A stretch of DNA of 64,000 nt from Pogonophryne albipinna. Lineage: Eukaryota > Chordata > Actinopteri > Perciformes > Artedidraconidae. Below are positions 23,545 to 34,600 of this stretch, piece by piece. A model generated the notes under the pieces. The model was not told the DNA's origin and did not search any database. It was given only the letters and a program-made list of their open reading frames with translations. Within the stretch, counting starts at the first letter, position 1. Each line of letters starts with the position of its first letter. The DNA is taken from contig CM053259.1 in NCBI GenBank assembly GCA_028583405.1, forward strand, positions 16,678,594-16,742,593, read 5' to 3'. The position numbers and the translations under genes were made by a program.

Positions 23545-24180
23545 TAGGGCTGTATCCGAATATTCGTTCGTTGGAGTACTATTCGGGTTTCAATTTCGTT
23601 ATTCGGATATTCGTTTTTTATTTATTGAAATCTCCCATATCAATGTAAGAGCTTGTGCCTCTTTGGGGGGTGCTAACACTTAACCATAAACGTTATCGTT
23701 TACTTTCTCTGTCTTTATATGTAGACGACAACTTCCTGTCAACTGTGCTAACTCTCCATAAAATAAAAGCATGTCCATACAAAATAGAAAGCCAAGCCAA
23801 ATTACACTTAAGACATATACAACTGCAACGAAAGTAACAAACACAATGCAATATCCTTTTCCATTTCAAAGAACACAAATTGGGTTGTATACATTAACAA
23901 ATAACTATAAAACAACAATACTGTAGAATAACAAAAAGAATGCCGTAAATAAACTGAAATACACGTGTCGAAGCAGTTCGCTGCAGATTACTACGCAACC
24001 CCCCCCCCCCCCCCAGGTGCACCAGGTTTGCAGTTTTCTACAGAATCAATGATCCAAATAACTTGACCCTCAGCACTGCACTTTATCTCGTCGTCAGCTA
24101 CACACTCACCAAGCATGAAGAAGATCTTGCAGAGGGTTAATAAGAGATAATCGAAACTCGGATAAATACAAACATGGTTA
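23545..24180. mobile_element. One-ended hAT-type element
   Basis: Begins tagggctgtatccgaatatt then cgttcg-cggatattcg, a typical hAT-type terminus with subterminal cgaatatt repeats. No matching inverted right end was found, so the right boundary is approximate and the copy is probably truncated. A poly-C run of 15-16 bases (from about 24000) lies within it. Confidence 0.45.
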
Positions 24181-25620
24181 ATAAATTGCTTTGGTCAAAT
24201 AAGTGATTGTCTTTTTATACAAGATTAGACATCCATATATGTCTTGAAGTTGTTTTGGTCAGATACAAATTATATTTTGAGTTTAAGGTAAGAGACAGAT
24301 GTGATTGTAGTATTTGTGCCATGCCATCTGCTTCTGTAGCATTTCTGTGCCATCTGCGTGCAAACTCACGACAGCAGCATTACCAGGTTAATAGAAGGTT
24401 TAGCCCAAGAGCCATTGGAAAACTGCCTAATGTGCTCTGAAATTATCGAAACACATGGCTTCGTTCCTCCTTTCTCTTTGAGCTGCTCCTGCTGCTTGCA
24501 TTCATGCTCCCTTTTTACCTCTCCTCCTACCTCTTGTACTCCGCAAAATATGGGTGCTGCAGTTTTAAATATTCCTTATGAACTTGTACAACCCACTTTC
24601 ATTGGCTCTGTCAATCCCCCGATCATCCCAGGAATCTCCATAACTTGCAGCTCCAATGGCACCACCGATGAACGAGATAACAATTTTATTTTGGTGGCAG
24701 TGTCATGACTTCATGTAGGACACAAAGAAAAACACCCAGGAATATTCAGCAGCTTTTGATTGTTAATCAGAAGACAAACGATGTGTGATTTAGTATCTGA
24801 AATATCAGTTGTTTCAAGGCTACAATCTTCCACTATCTCAAACAACACTTTAATATCAGTTAAGGCCTCAGAAAATACTTTTATGTGTTTTTGACCTCTT
24901 TTATAACACAGTCTTTGCTGCTGAAAGTGCTTTGTTATGAATTCAACCGACAATGGGTGCTATCAAATTGGCTTTTTAGTACCAGCTATTATGTTTGTGT
25001 TTTCTCCCCTCCTGCTTTTGACACACACAAATGATGACGTGTATCTAAAAGTAGATTGGGCCCTACCAAAGCTAGTGCAGTAGTGTGGGAAAACTGAGAA
25101 TAAGTCATGATTGATCTTCCTACCAGACACTTGGCTGCAGCTGTGATCTCTGCCTAAACTCCCTTGTCGACTGTCCAACAGCTTATGAAATATTCAGTGT
25201 TCGGACAGTGTCCAGTTACCTGCAGCCGAAAAGGTTCGAGTGGGTGCCCATCCTCGGTTAATATAGAACAGTTGCCTAGAATTACATTATTCTTTGTTTA
25301 ATAGTTTAGAGTTACCACAGCAACGTATTAGCCATTTCACAGCAGTGCCAAAGGTAATGACTATTTTGGCTCCGGCTCTTTAGTCTCCACTCAAGCCTTG
25401 CAGGCCAGGACTCCTTCCACTCAAACTATATCACAACACTTACAGGACACGGGAAAGCTAACAGCCTAACACCCTCAAATATTTGTATTCACCATCGCAG
25501 AGTGTTTTTATCTAGGCTGGGCCTCCCTGCAGACTAGTGTCCGGCATAGCAGGGGAGTCTGTGAATTGAAGGTGTGTATAAGACTGATTTCTTCCAGGGT
25601 ACCTAGGGGAAAGTTTAGAT
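24181..25620. other. Intronic, nothing recognised
   Basis: No repeat ends or exon-like frames with a family motif were seen. The frame 24358-24708 is Ser/Cys-rich without pattern and is treated as chance. Confidence 0.4.
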
Positions 25621-26030
25621 GGGTTGAGATTAGGGATGTAACGATACCAAAAACTCACGGTACGATAATATCGCGATAACAAGTCCACGGTACGGTATTT
25701 ATCGCGATATTGAATAATAAAGAAAAAAAAAATTTCAATACAATTTTTTTTTACTCGGAAAATGTTTCTTTATTAAATAATAAATCTGATTTGTACAGCA
25801 TTTTAGTAGGATAGCAGTATTGTCAAAAACAAAGTGACAGTAACAGACTGGAACAAGAAAACCAGTGTTTTTGTACCTATAGTACTACCAAACAAAGTAG
25901 GCATTTTCTTTGTGCAACTGCATCTCACAAATAAACAAGGACATTTAATAATCAGATCCTGCAATAAAATAAATCAAGTTTCACTTTAGTTTTTCAAGTA
26001 ACTCAACTCAAACTCACTAGTCACTCACTC

Positions 26031-26175
26031 AGCATCATCAGACAGGTTTTTAGGAATATGAGCATGTCCACATTTCCAGGTATTTATAAGCTGGGATGTT
26101 TGGGCATTTACAATATCCCCTGCTCTGGAAAAAACTCTCTCGCTTGGTCCTGATGTTGCTGGGACAGCAGTGGTC
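26031..26175 (-). pseudogene. hAT transposase C-terminal (dimerisation) remnant
   Basis: Reads TTAVPATSGPSERVFSRAGD then IVNAQTSQLINTWKCGHAHI and ends near KNLSDDA. The ATS-SERVFS-AGDIV block is the hallmark of the C-terminal hAT dimerisation region of hAT transposases. The catalytic core is not found in the element, so no active protein can be made. Confidence 0.85.
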
Positions 26176-26869
26176 CCGTTAACCGAATATTTTTTTTTAA
26201 CAATGACGGAAAAATCTGAAAGCAGTCTGTCATTTTGACAGATTAGAACAAACTCGGAACAGCGCCAACGTTTCCCCGCAGCGAGGCTCTGGTGTTATGC
26301 CGTGTTATGCATGCCCTCCAAAAGGAAATGATATAGTTTCCAAACCGTACTTTGCTGTACAGATCAATACATGTCTGGGAGGTTTTGCTTTACGCTGTGC
26401 ACGCTCCCGCGAGGTGCATCATGCACACCCGGCATAACACCGCCCCCCCCCCCTTGACAGATCACGAGCGTGCTCTCTCGTGAACAGTACACGCTATGTT
26501 ATAAAGCCGTGGAGGGCGGGAGTTTATAAACCAAAGAGTAACCGCCCTTACGGGACGCTGTAATAAGTAAAGCGAACGCACCCGCAAGGACACCTGGCCT
26601 CCTATTGGTTGAGGGATTTTGACAGGATTGTTGCACAAAAGTTTCGAGCGCGCACAGAATAAATCTGAGAGCAGAACAAATCTGTAAGCAGCAATATATC
26701 TGAGTGCAAGCGTACAGTTTGAGCAAAAGCAGAGCAAATCTAAGTGCAAGCAGGCACTGTTTGAGTGCGAGGACAGGGTTTGAGGGAAATAAATACATAA
26801 AGTATGCTCTCAAATTTAAATACCACGCTCTTGAATAAAGATAGGGAATAACCCCCATATAAATACGAT

Positions 26870-27004
26870 GTCCTTTTGTGTTCTGTTGTTTTATGTTCAT
26901 GTTGTAACCTACTTGCTGCCATGTTGGACAGGTCTCTCTTGAAAAAGAGATCGATGATCTCAATGGGACCATCTGGTTAAATAAAGGTTTTAAAAAAAAA
27001 AAAG
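26870..27004 (+). mobile_element. Poly(A)-tailed non-LTR retrotransposon 3' end
   Basis: Ends gtctctcttgaaaaagagat, then ctcaatgggaccatctggtt, aaataaagg and a 12-13 A tail (to about 27003). The same end lies in reverse at 38830-38950. It sits inside the hAT at 25631-27118. The 5' limit is uncertain; sequence 26200-26870 (including a poly-C run near 26445) may belong to the same insertion. Confidence 0.6.
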
Positions 27005-27435
27005 TGTTTTAATTTTAATTTTTAATTTTTTTTTTTTTATCGCGGTAGATTTTGTCAGTCTCACGACGGTATCGGGACGTTTATTTACCGCGATATTCGG
27101 TATATCGTTACATCCCTAGTTGAGATGGGAAGGAGCATACAGCGCTGGGAGACAGATTATTACAAAGGAAACAACCCTATGTCATACTAGATTCAGACCC
27201 CATTTACACGGGAACATTTGCGTTTTCAAAAAAGTCTTCCGTCCACACGCATTCGGCTCAATTAACGTGTCCGTTCACACGAGACCGCTCGACCCGCTGG
27301 AAACGCTGTAGTACATATGCCGGGCCTGTAAGTGGCGCTGCTGCTGCCACAAAATGGGGTCCGTTCAAACTGCAGATAGGGGTCTGTTTCTATCGTTTTG
27401 TTACGGCCTCGTGTAAACGAAAGGGCTATACGCAA

Positions 27436-28465
27436 TAGGGGTGCAACAACTAATCGATTAAAATCGATTACCAAATTAGTTGCCAACTAATTCAGTCGTC
27501 GATTCGTTGACGTCATCACGTGTGTTTTACGCGCCGTTAAGCTCCAAAGTTATTGGTCTTTTTATCGGTACTGGAGACATTTAAAAAATATGTCATGTAT
27601 TATTGCTACAAAAACATTATATTGCAGTCTTAGTGTCGCCAACTCGTTTCGAATATGCAAAAAGACAAACAAATGCGTCTATGATGTATTTTCGATCAGA
27701 CGAGACCCATCTGTGTGCGAGGGGGCGGGGCAGTTTACACACACGCAGCTGCTACATGCAGCAACACACTGCGGAGATGGCGGAGAGAACGCGCTCCGAG
27801 GTGTGGTTAAACTTAACCCGTCTCGATGTGGACAATACTCGTTACCAAAAGTGCAATAAGAGTTTAGTATGTAAGGGCGGTAACACGAGCAATTTGTTCT
27901 AGCAAAAGTGCACCACATTCAGACGGAGGAATGCACCGGGTTTGACTGTCTTTCTAGTAGCTCTGTAGCCCCCTCCACGAGTAACGTTTCCACGTCAGGT
28001 GTTATCAGGTGTTATGTATGCTAGCAACAACACACAGAGTTAACTCAATAATACAAACATGGGTTAATGATTAGAGGTAACGGAGTTATTTATTTTGTTA
28101 AAGTTTCAGCTATTCTGTTTACAGTTCTGTCATCAGATTATTTAATACGATTTGTTAAAACAGTTTCTTTTGATGTGAAATATTATTTATTTAATTTAAA
28201 TAAAAAGCAATGTTAATTTTGTTCAAAATGTGTTTAGTTAATTTAATAATATATGTATTTTTGAATCAAGTATTCATCTTTATTGTCTTCATTGTTAGTT
28301 TCCACATGCCTAAAACAATCTCAAGCTAAATCTAAAAGTTGATTGCTAAATAAGAGCGTTTGAGAAATTGTGCAAGGCATACAGTAATAGTCCGAATAGT
28401 CGATTAATCGTTTCATTAATCGATAGATTAATCGATTATCAAATTAGTCGTTTGTTGCAGCCCTA
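27436..28465 (+). mobile_element. Nested hAT element with perfect 8-bp target duplication
   Basis: The left end is taggggtgcaacaactaatc and the right end is gtttgttgcagcccta; subterminal gattaatcg/cgattaat motifs are repeated at both ends. The direct repeat ATACGCAA (27428-27435 and 28466-28473) is exact. It carries a decayed N-terminal BED-type finger (27777-27900) and nothing of the catalytic core. Confidence 0.93.
27777..27902 (+). pseudogene. hAT transposase N-terminal BED-finger remnant
   Basis: Frame starts MAERTRSEVWLNLTRL and continues DVDNTRYQKCNKSLVCKGG, NTSNLF, then a TAG stop at 27900. A C-x-x-C pair is expected before the KGGNTSNL block of BED fingers; here the first Cys is replaced (RYQKC), and the His pair lies beyond the stop. 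So the finger is broken. Confidence 0.7.
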
Positions 28466-28524
28466 ATACGCAAGTTAAACTATGCGGATACAACCTGTAT
28501 CGTCCTCGTGTAAACGGGGTCTCA

Positions 28525-31500
28525 GTAGTAACCCCTATTTGTTCTAAAGGGGACTGGGTTAAATGTAATTTATCTTTAAGACGATATCCAATACAGTTCT
28601 TGAGGTTTGCTAATTCACACGACTACTCGGTTGACTGTCCTCCTCAGGTCTGGCTGTGAATTATGTGTAATTTTGGGCTGTTCAGCTTTTCGCATGCTCC
28701 AGGCTGCCGTTTCAGGACATAATAAAGGGCAATATACTGTACCACATAAATGTGAAGAGCACCAGTCGATTCATTCACACTGACTGGTAACTGATGCCCT
28801 AGTTTCTATCCCACAATTTGCCTGTCAGCTAATTTGGTGAGCCCATTCTCAAAGTGCTGGCAAGATTGCCACCTAACAAGAGGTGCTTGTCAGCAGCCCG
28901 GAGGGCATGAGAGTCACAGACGCCTTGATGGAGGATAATGACACAGAGGTAGGCCAATATGTTTGCGTGATGAATTGCCTCTGCTGAGCATTCACCGCAA
29001 TATTTGTGCTTGTGTGCTCACCCGCACATTATAAGCTTCACAGGTGTTCGGAGCCAGTGTAAGTGTTTGTTTAATATAACACTTAAATACATGGGGTGGG
29101 AGAGGTCCAGCGTAGCCCGCTGTTTGCACAAGCTACAGGACATTGTAGCGATGGCTATTTTTCATTTCAAATTACCTTGAGGTGGTCCTTTGCCCCACCC
29201 TTAGCTCAACCACAGGCCTTTTGCTAGTTTTGGCAGCCATTGCTAATAAGATTTTAAGAGCATTGTCCTCTGACGGCGTTCAGGATTGTGTTCCAACTCT
29301 TTATTTGTTATTGGAGGCTAAATAATCTTATTGTGTACTACTATACTACTTTGAAACATGGCAGCAGTGCAACACAAGCCACCGATTACACCCAACCCTG
29401 CTTCTTACATCTCTGCGTTTAGCATGTAGACGGCAGTCCTTCCTGAACTCTACATTCCCTAAACAGCAGGCCTCCACAGCTAATTAGATTACTCTTTAAC
29501 GCTGTTTCCACATTATTGAAATTTGGATGCCAACAGATTGGATGCAAACAGAGCAGATCACACTGAGAAGAGCACTGATGTGGATGAAAAAGTTAATGAT
29601 CCTGACTAAAAAGAAATGTTGCTTTTGCCGTAGTAATAAGGAAGATAAAGCAGGTGTATTAAAAGATCTCAAGTTCTACACATTTCTACATTTTGACAAG
29701 GGCTCTCAACAAAATTCAGATATATACTCAAATTGTAAAAAAACAAAACAGACATTTGAGTATAAAAACTCATATTTCATTGTAATGAGGAAAACATTTA
29801 TCACCACTGCACTAAATGCACCACATTAATTAATGAAATGTAACTTTAGTACAAGCTGCACAAGGAATAGTTCACAACCGTAATGATGGCTGAGAACCTG
29901 ACAGTGCTAGTTCTGACTGCTTTTGTATCTGTATATTTAGGACAGTTTGCTCATAATTGAAACGCTTAGTATTGTGGGTAGTTTCCTGACAGCTGCTGAT
30001 AGCTGAAGTGTGCTGCCATTGTTGTTGCACAGAACTGAACCGCTGTTTTGACACTGGAGTTTTCTTCAGATTGTTCAGCTTTGAAAATGCTATACTTCAA
30101 AGGTAGGAAAAATGCTGACAAAGGAAAAATAAGACTGAAATAAATTGACTATGCAAGTTGTTTTATGTTGATATGGTTGAATTTCAAGGTGTGCTTTAGA
30201 AGGTAAACACTGACATTGTCGTATCACAGCCTGTGTTGTTGCTCTCTTTTTTTTACCTTTTTAGTTTGGATATAAAAGTGTTAAATGAAATGGCATTCTG
30301 TCTTTATACTGTATCCTCCACTGGAACTGATATTGGAGTGAGTCCAGGAACAAACCTCGATAGCAGAACTAAGGTTATCCCTCGTGATCTCATCTACAGA
30401 AAATGCTTCAGGAAACAGCGGACAAACTTCACTCAAACATCTGTGTGGAGATGTGCGGTTGATGCCGCTTTTGTCAAGCTGTTAGTTCTGTGTTGTCATG
30501 GGCGCTTTGATGTGATTTGTTGTTCCATGACCAACCCGGCCCGCAGAACCCATCCGACTGGGGGAAAACAGAAGGAGCGACGCGTCCACTTGACAAATGC
30601 AATCGCTGTAATTGACGGCACTCCCTTTGAATGCGAGTGTGTTTTCCTAAAGCGAATGTTCTGTGCATCAGAAGTAGAAATGTGTGACCAGTCGGCTGTC
30701 AGTCATTATGCTTTGAGTTTCAGCCAAAGACAGCGTTACACTCTTTCGCCTCTTTGAAACGGGACTAGTAATATTGGCCCACGTTTACAGGATCTTTCGA
30801 AAAATGCTTTGTGAAGATATCCTTGCATGTTTTCTCCCAGAATGTCGAGCTCTGTAAAAGAACAAACATTAAAAGACTGGCATGTGTAAATGATGCATGT
30901 GCACAGTGGAGTCAGTAGGGCTTTTCCTGAGGGGAAACATGTGAAACCCAATATGTACTTGTTATGAGAGGCTTGGTCTGTGCTTACTGAAGAGTATTGT
31001 TAGTCAGAATTGTCGAATATTGGATCTCTCTCTGGATGGCAGAGGGAACAGAGGGGATCTGTGCTTATCATACATCCCCTTCTCTTACTGACAGGAGTCA
31101 GCGTATAGCTCTGTGGGCGAGCGCACCTGCATACAGAGGAGAAGAAGGAGAGAGAAACTGTGGTCGGATGGTAGGAGGCTGAGAGGAAGAGAAGAAATTA
31201 CTGCCTGCCAGGCATCCAATCTGAGGGAGGTTTTGGTGGTGGAGCCAAAGAGATTTCATTGTTCCAAGAACTGCCTCATCAGTTTGTTTGGGTGTGCATG
31301 TTTACGTGTAATGTTGGTGCTTAATGTTTTTTATGCAGGAAGGATAGGGTTGATTTGTGTTTTTGTCTGCCTTTCGGTCTCAGGTTAAATTGAATGTCTT
31401 CTGTGGCTGATAGTCTACTTACAACAGAGCCCATTTAATAAGATATGCTGCTCAAAGCATCTCTAAAGCATTACTGAATAGTTCAACTGGCTCAACGCAG

Positions 31501-31629
31501 CTTATTCTTGAGTAATTTCCCCCCTTTATCCCTTCCTCCAACATTTAGCAGAAACTCCCTATTATGAAAGTGAGGCAGTTGTAGCCACTCTGAGCTGTTA
31601 CCACTGCATGGTTCACATCACGTTTTCCC

Positions 31630-31669
<40 letters not shown>

Positions 31670-34600
31670 TTGGCTAACAAACTGTTTGGCACCTCTTAAA
31701 TGTGTTGTCATTTATATTCTGTCATGTCTTCATTGGAAGTCTTTTATCCCTGTTCCTCATTTCAATTTAAGATTTCTGTGAGCGTCTTACATATTTTAGT
31801 ATTTTATGCATATGACTCACTTATTTAGTTTACAAAGTGTTGTTGTTGTATGACATTATTGTAATTTGACAGTCTGTTTCAGGTTTTTATCTCTATGCCA
31901 ATGAAGTAAACCCATCACTAAAGCTAATCTCAGATGTGATTGCATTTCCTAGAAAGGGTTACATGGCGCCTTCTGCCTCTGTTTTGAAAAAATGGTCCAT
32001 AACAATTTCCAAGAAGCCAGGTGACTTATAAGAAGTTCTATTTTGTTTGACCAACCCAAGAGCCAAATATATCAAGTTTACCAAAAAGGCCAGCAAATAT
32101 TTACATTTAAAAACTCCAACCAGTACATTTGAATTAAAATAGTGTTACAATAGTTAATATCTTTAAGCCCACATAGTTACAAGTAGCTTGCAACGAGAGG
32201 GCCATGTTCAATACTGTTTACATTTAGGTCTGTCCTTTTGTGGAAGAGATAGATGCTCTAAAAAGTCAATGAAAACCTTAGAGCTGCTGAATATGCTTAG
32301 ATTAACGTATTCATATTTTTTTATCCAGTTCTCTGTATTATTGTCTTTTTTTATGTTATTGTGAAAACAAAAATCCTGATTCTTCTTTTGTTTTAGTTTG
32401 AAACCTTCCTCTGCCCATTGCACGTCTGCCAAAGGGACATCTGGGCTCTCGTTCCTGTTGCAGATGTGTCCTTTGTTCAGCTGTTAGTGTTCATTCTCAC
32501 CGGTCCATTGAGAGGGGATGACTTTATTGTCACTGCATAGCCACTGGCAAGCCCACCTGGTGTGACATTACGGAGCATTATATTCCGAGGCCACAGCTTT
32601 GTTATAGGTTATCAATAAAGCTGACTTCCAGGCAAGGACACAACTGACCAGGGTGACGCTCTTTTGTTGCAGGGCGCAGACTAATGGAGGTGTAGTTGAA
32701 TGGAGGAATGGGTGGGTTGACGAGGCCTCAGGGCAGGGGGAAAGAAATGAAAGATTGGCAAAATGGAGTGGTGTCGAGCAGGACTGAGTGGCAGCTGGAA
32801 TAGGTTGTCAATCTGTGAGCGGCCGAGAAAGACTAGCCCATCATGCAGCTTTTATATCATTGTTGTTATCAAGACCGGTAGGTAGACTGGAGAGCAGCTG
32901 TGGAGCAAGGTGGAGCAAGGGGTCTAGGTTGGACCTGTTCAGAGGAGGGAAATGGCCCTCAGACTAAGATTACGATGGACAGCAATGACTTGCTATCCTC
33001 CCCACTATAGTTGGTCTTCAAGCCATGATGAATCTTACAAGCAATAACCAATTAAATTATTTCACAACAGATAAATACAAACTCAACATTTTAACCTTTT
33101 TTATTATTGGCACATATAAACTGCATTTCATCGTCCTAGTATACATATGTTACGGTTGACTTCTAAAAACAGGTGACAGTTTTGGATCTCTGCTTTTCAA
33201 AGGTGACATTCCTGCTGGATAGGAAAAGGAAGGGATATTGAGATTAAAATTAATCATTTGCAACAATTTAATCATGAAAGTTAAAAGCCCCTAAAAATCC
33301 ATTATAACAGTTTTATATTCAATGTGAGTGTTAACCCCTGCAAGGATAGACCTGGAGGTGTTTGCTAAAGCTGTAGTTGAAGAAGTTCAGCCAGAACTTT
33401 CTGAAAAATACATTGAGACATAGTATTACTGCGAACTACAATGTCATAACCACTTATATGTGGAGAATTATTGTTGCTCTCCTATTTTGACATTGGATTT
33501 GCTTATATATTTATTCACGAGGAAGTACCGCACAGATATCCTTGGGATTCCTTTTTATTTCACCTGAATCCTCCAGGTCGGTGTCTTTATTCAAACAGCT
33601 GCCTCCCACCATCATCTCCATGGCGGTCAGAGTTGCAGAAGGCCCAATGTAATGTGATCGCTTGCTGAGCACATGGAAACTGTAGGCATTGTTGGCATGC
33701 AGCTAACCTGCTGCTATAAAAAGTCCAAGGAGTGCTTTGAGAATAGCATGACTCAAGCAACCAACACAGCAGGCATCAGTGCACTTACAGGCCGGCAGAT
33801 CAACTGTTTATTTCTGCCTTAAGACATCTCTGGGAAGAAAAACAAGCTTTAATCTTTCAAATTCTAGTAAATGATTATAGGAATTGCTGCATTTCCTTGT
33901 TAAAAGCAAGATGAAACGCCCCCCATGAAATAATTGTTGCCCATCTGGCTTAAAATCTCACAAATGCAACAAGATGATGTCAGTATTAAATGTTTTCTAA
34001 TTCCACTTGTAGTCTCATCTTGCAGCATTTCAGCCTGCAGAGACTCAACTCTGCCTACTTGCTTTGCTTTTTATGAGGCCTCCTCCTGATCTAACAGATA
34101 TTCTGAAAGAAAGACATATTTACCCCCCCCTCATCCAACTCTTCAATTGAATGTGTCCTTGAGACATGTAGCACCACAGGAGTAAAATGGTGTTTCTTTC
34201 CAAATGCTTATCATTGAGTGCCTTCTTCATTTCCCGACCCTGATGGACTGACCCAATTGATTTATAGGCTGAAGTTGCCCTCACATTGGCGCCTGCGAGT
34301 AAGTTTAGGACTGCACGTTGGGGGCAAGTGCTTATACCCTATGCATATTTGAGCCCCTTCACATATCATTGCAATGATTGGAGGCAAGTAACTGCCTCAC
34401 CATGTAAAAGCCCCATCTGTCCTTTGCCTTCTGCCAGTATCCTGGTCATTTGCTGCGATTCTTTGAAGCTCCTGGTTCCATTGTTCAACATTTTGTCAAA
34501 CTGTTTTTGCTTGGTGGGGGAGATGTAAAACAAGCATTCTTCGACTCGGTTGTTATTGAGTCACAGCGGCAGTGTGGCAGTCTAAATTCAATACTTTTCT

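Larger units (their letters stand above)
25631..27118 (-). mobile_element. hAT element with perfect 8-bp target duplication
   Basis: Terminal repeats tagggatgtaacgata (left) and tatcgttacatccctta-like tatcgttacatcccta (right) are exact inverses. The flanking direct repeat GTTGAGAT (25623-25630 and 27119-27126) is identical on both sides, as hAT integration creates. The interior keeps a transposase remnant on the - strand (26031-26175) and a retrotransposon 3' end at about 26870-27004. The central transposase is missing. Confidence 0.93.
27193..28524. mobile_element. Inverted-repeat MITE hosting a nested hAT
   Basis: The left end reads cagaccccatttacacgggaa and the right end cctcgtgtaaacggggtctc, inverse copies. 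Most of its length is a hAT inserted at 27436-28465; without it the MITE is only about 300 bp. Confidence 0.8.

Noticed and set aside
24000..24015. Poly-C run as a functional element
   Set aside because: Simple homopolymer, possibly of uncertain length in assembly; no other signal around it.
26499..26972. 157-codon frame on the - strand
   Set aside because: Lies across the degenerate interior of a hAT element and a LINE tail; no protein family resemblance.
30233..30757. 174-codon frame on the + strand
   Set aside because: No recognisable motif; treated as a chance open stretch in the intron.
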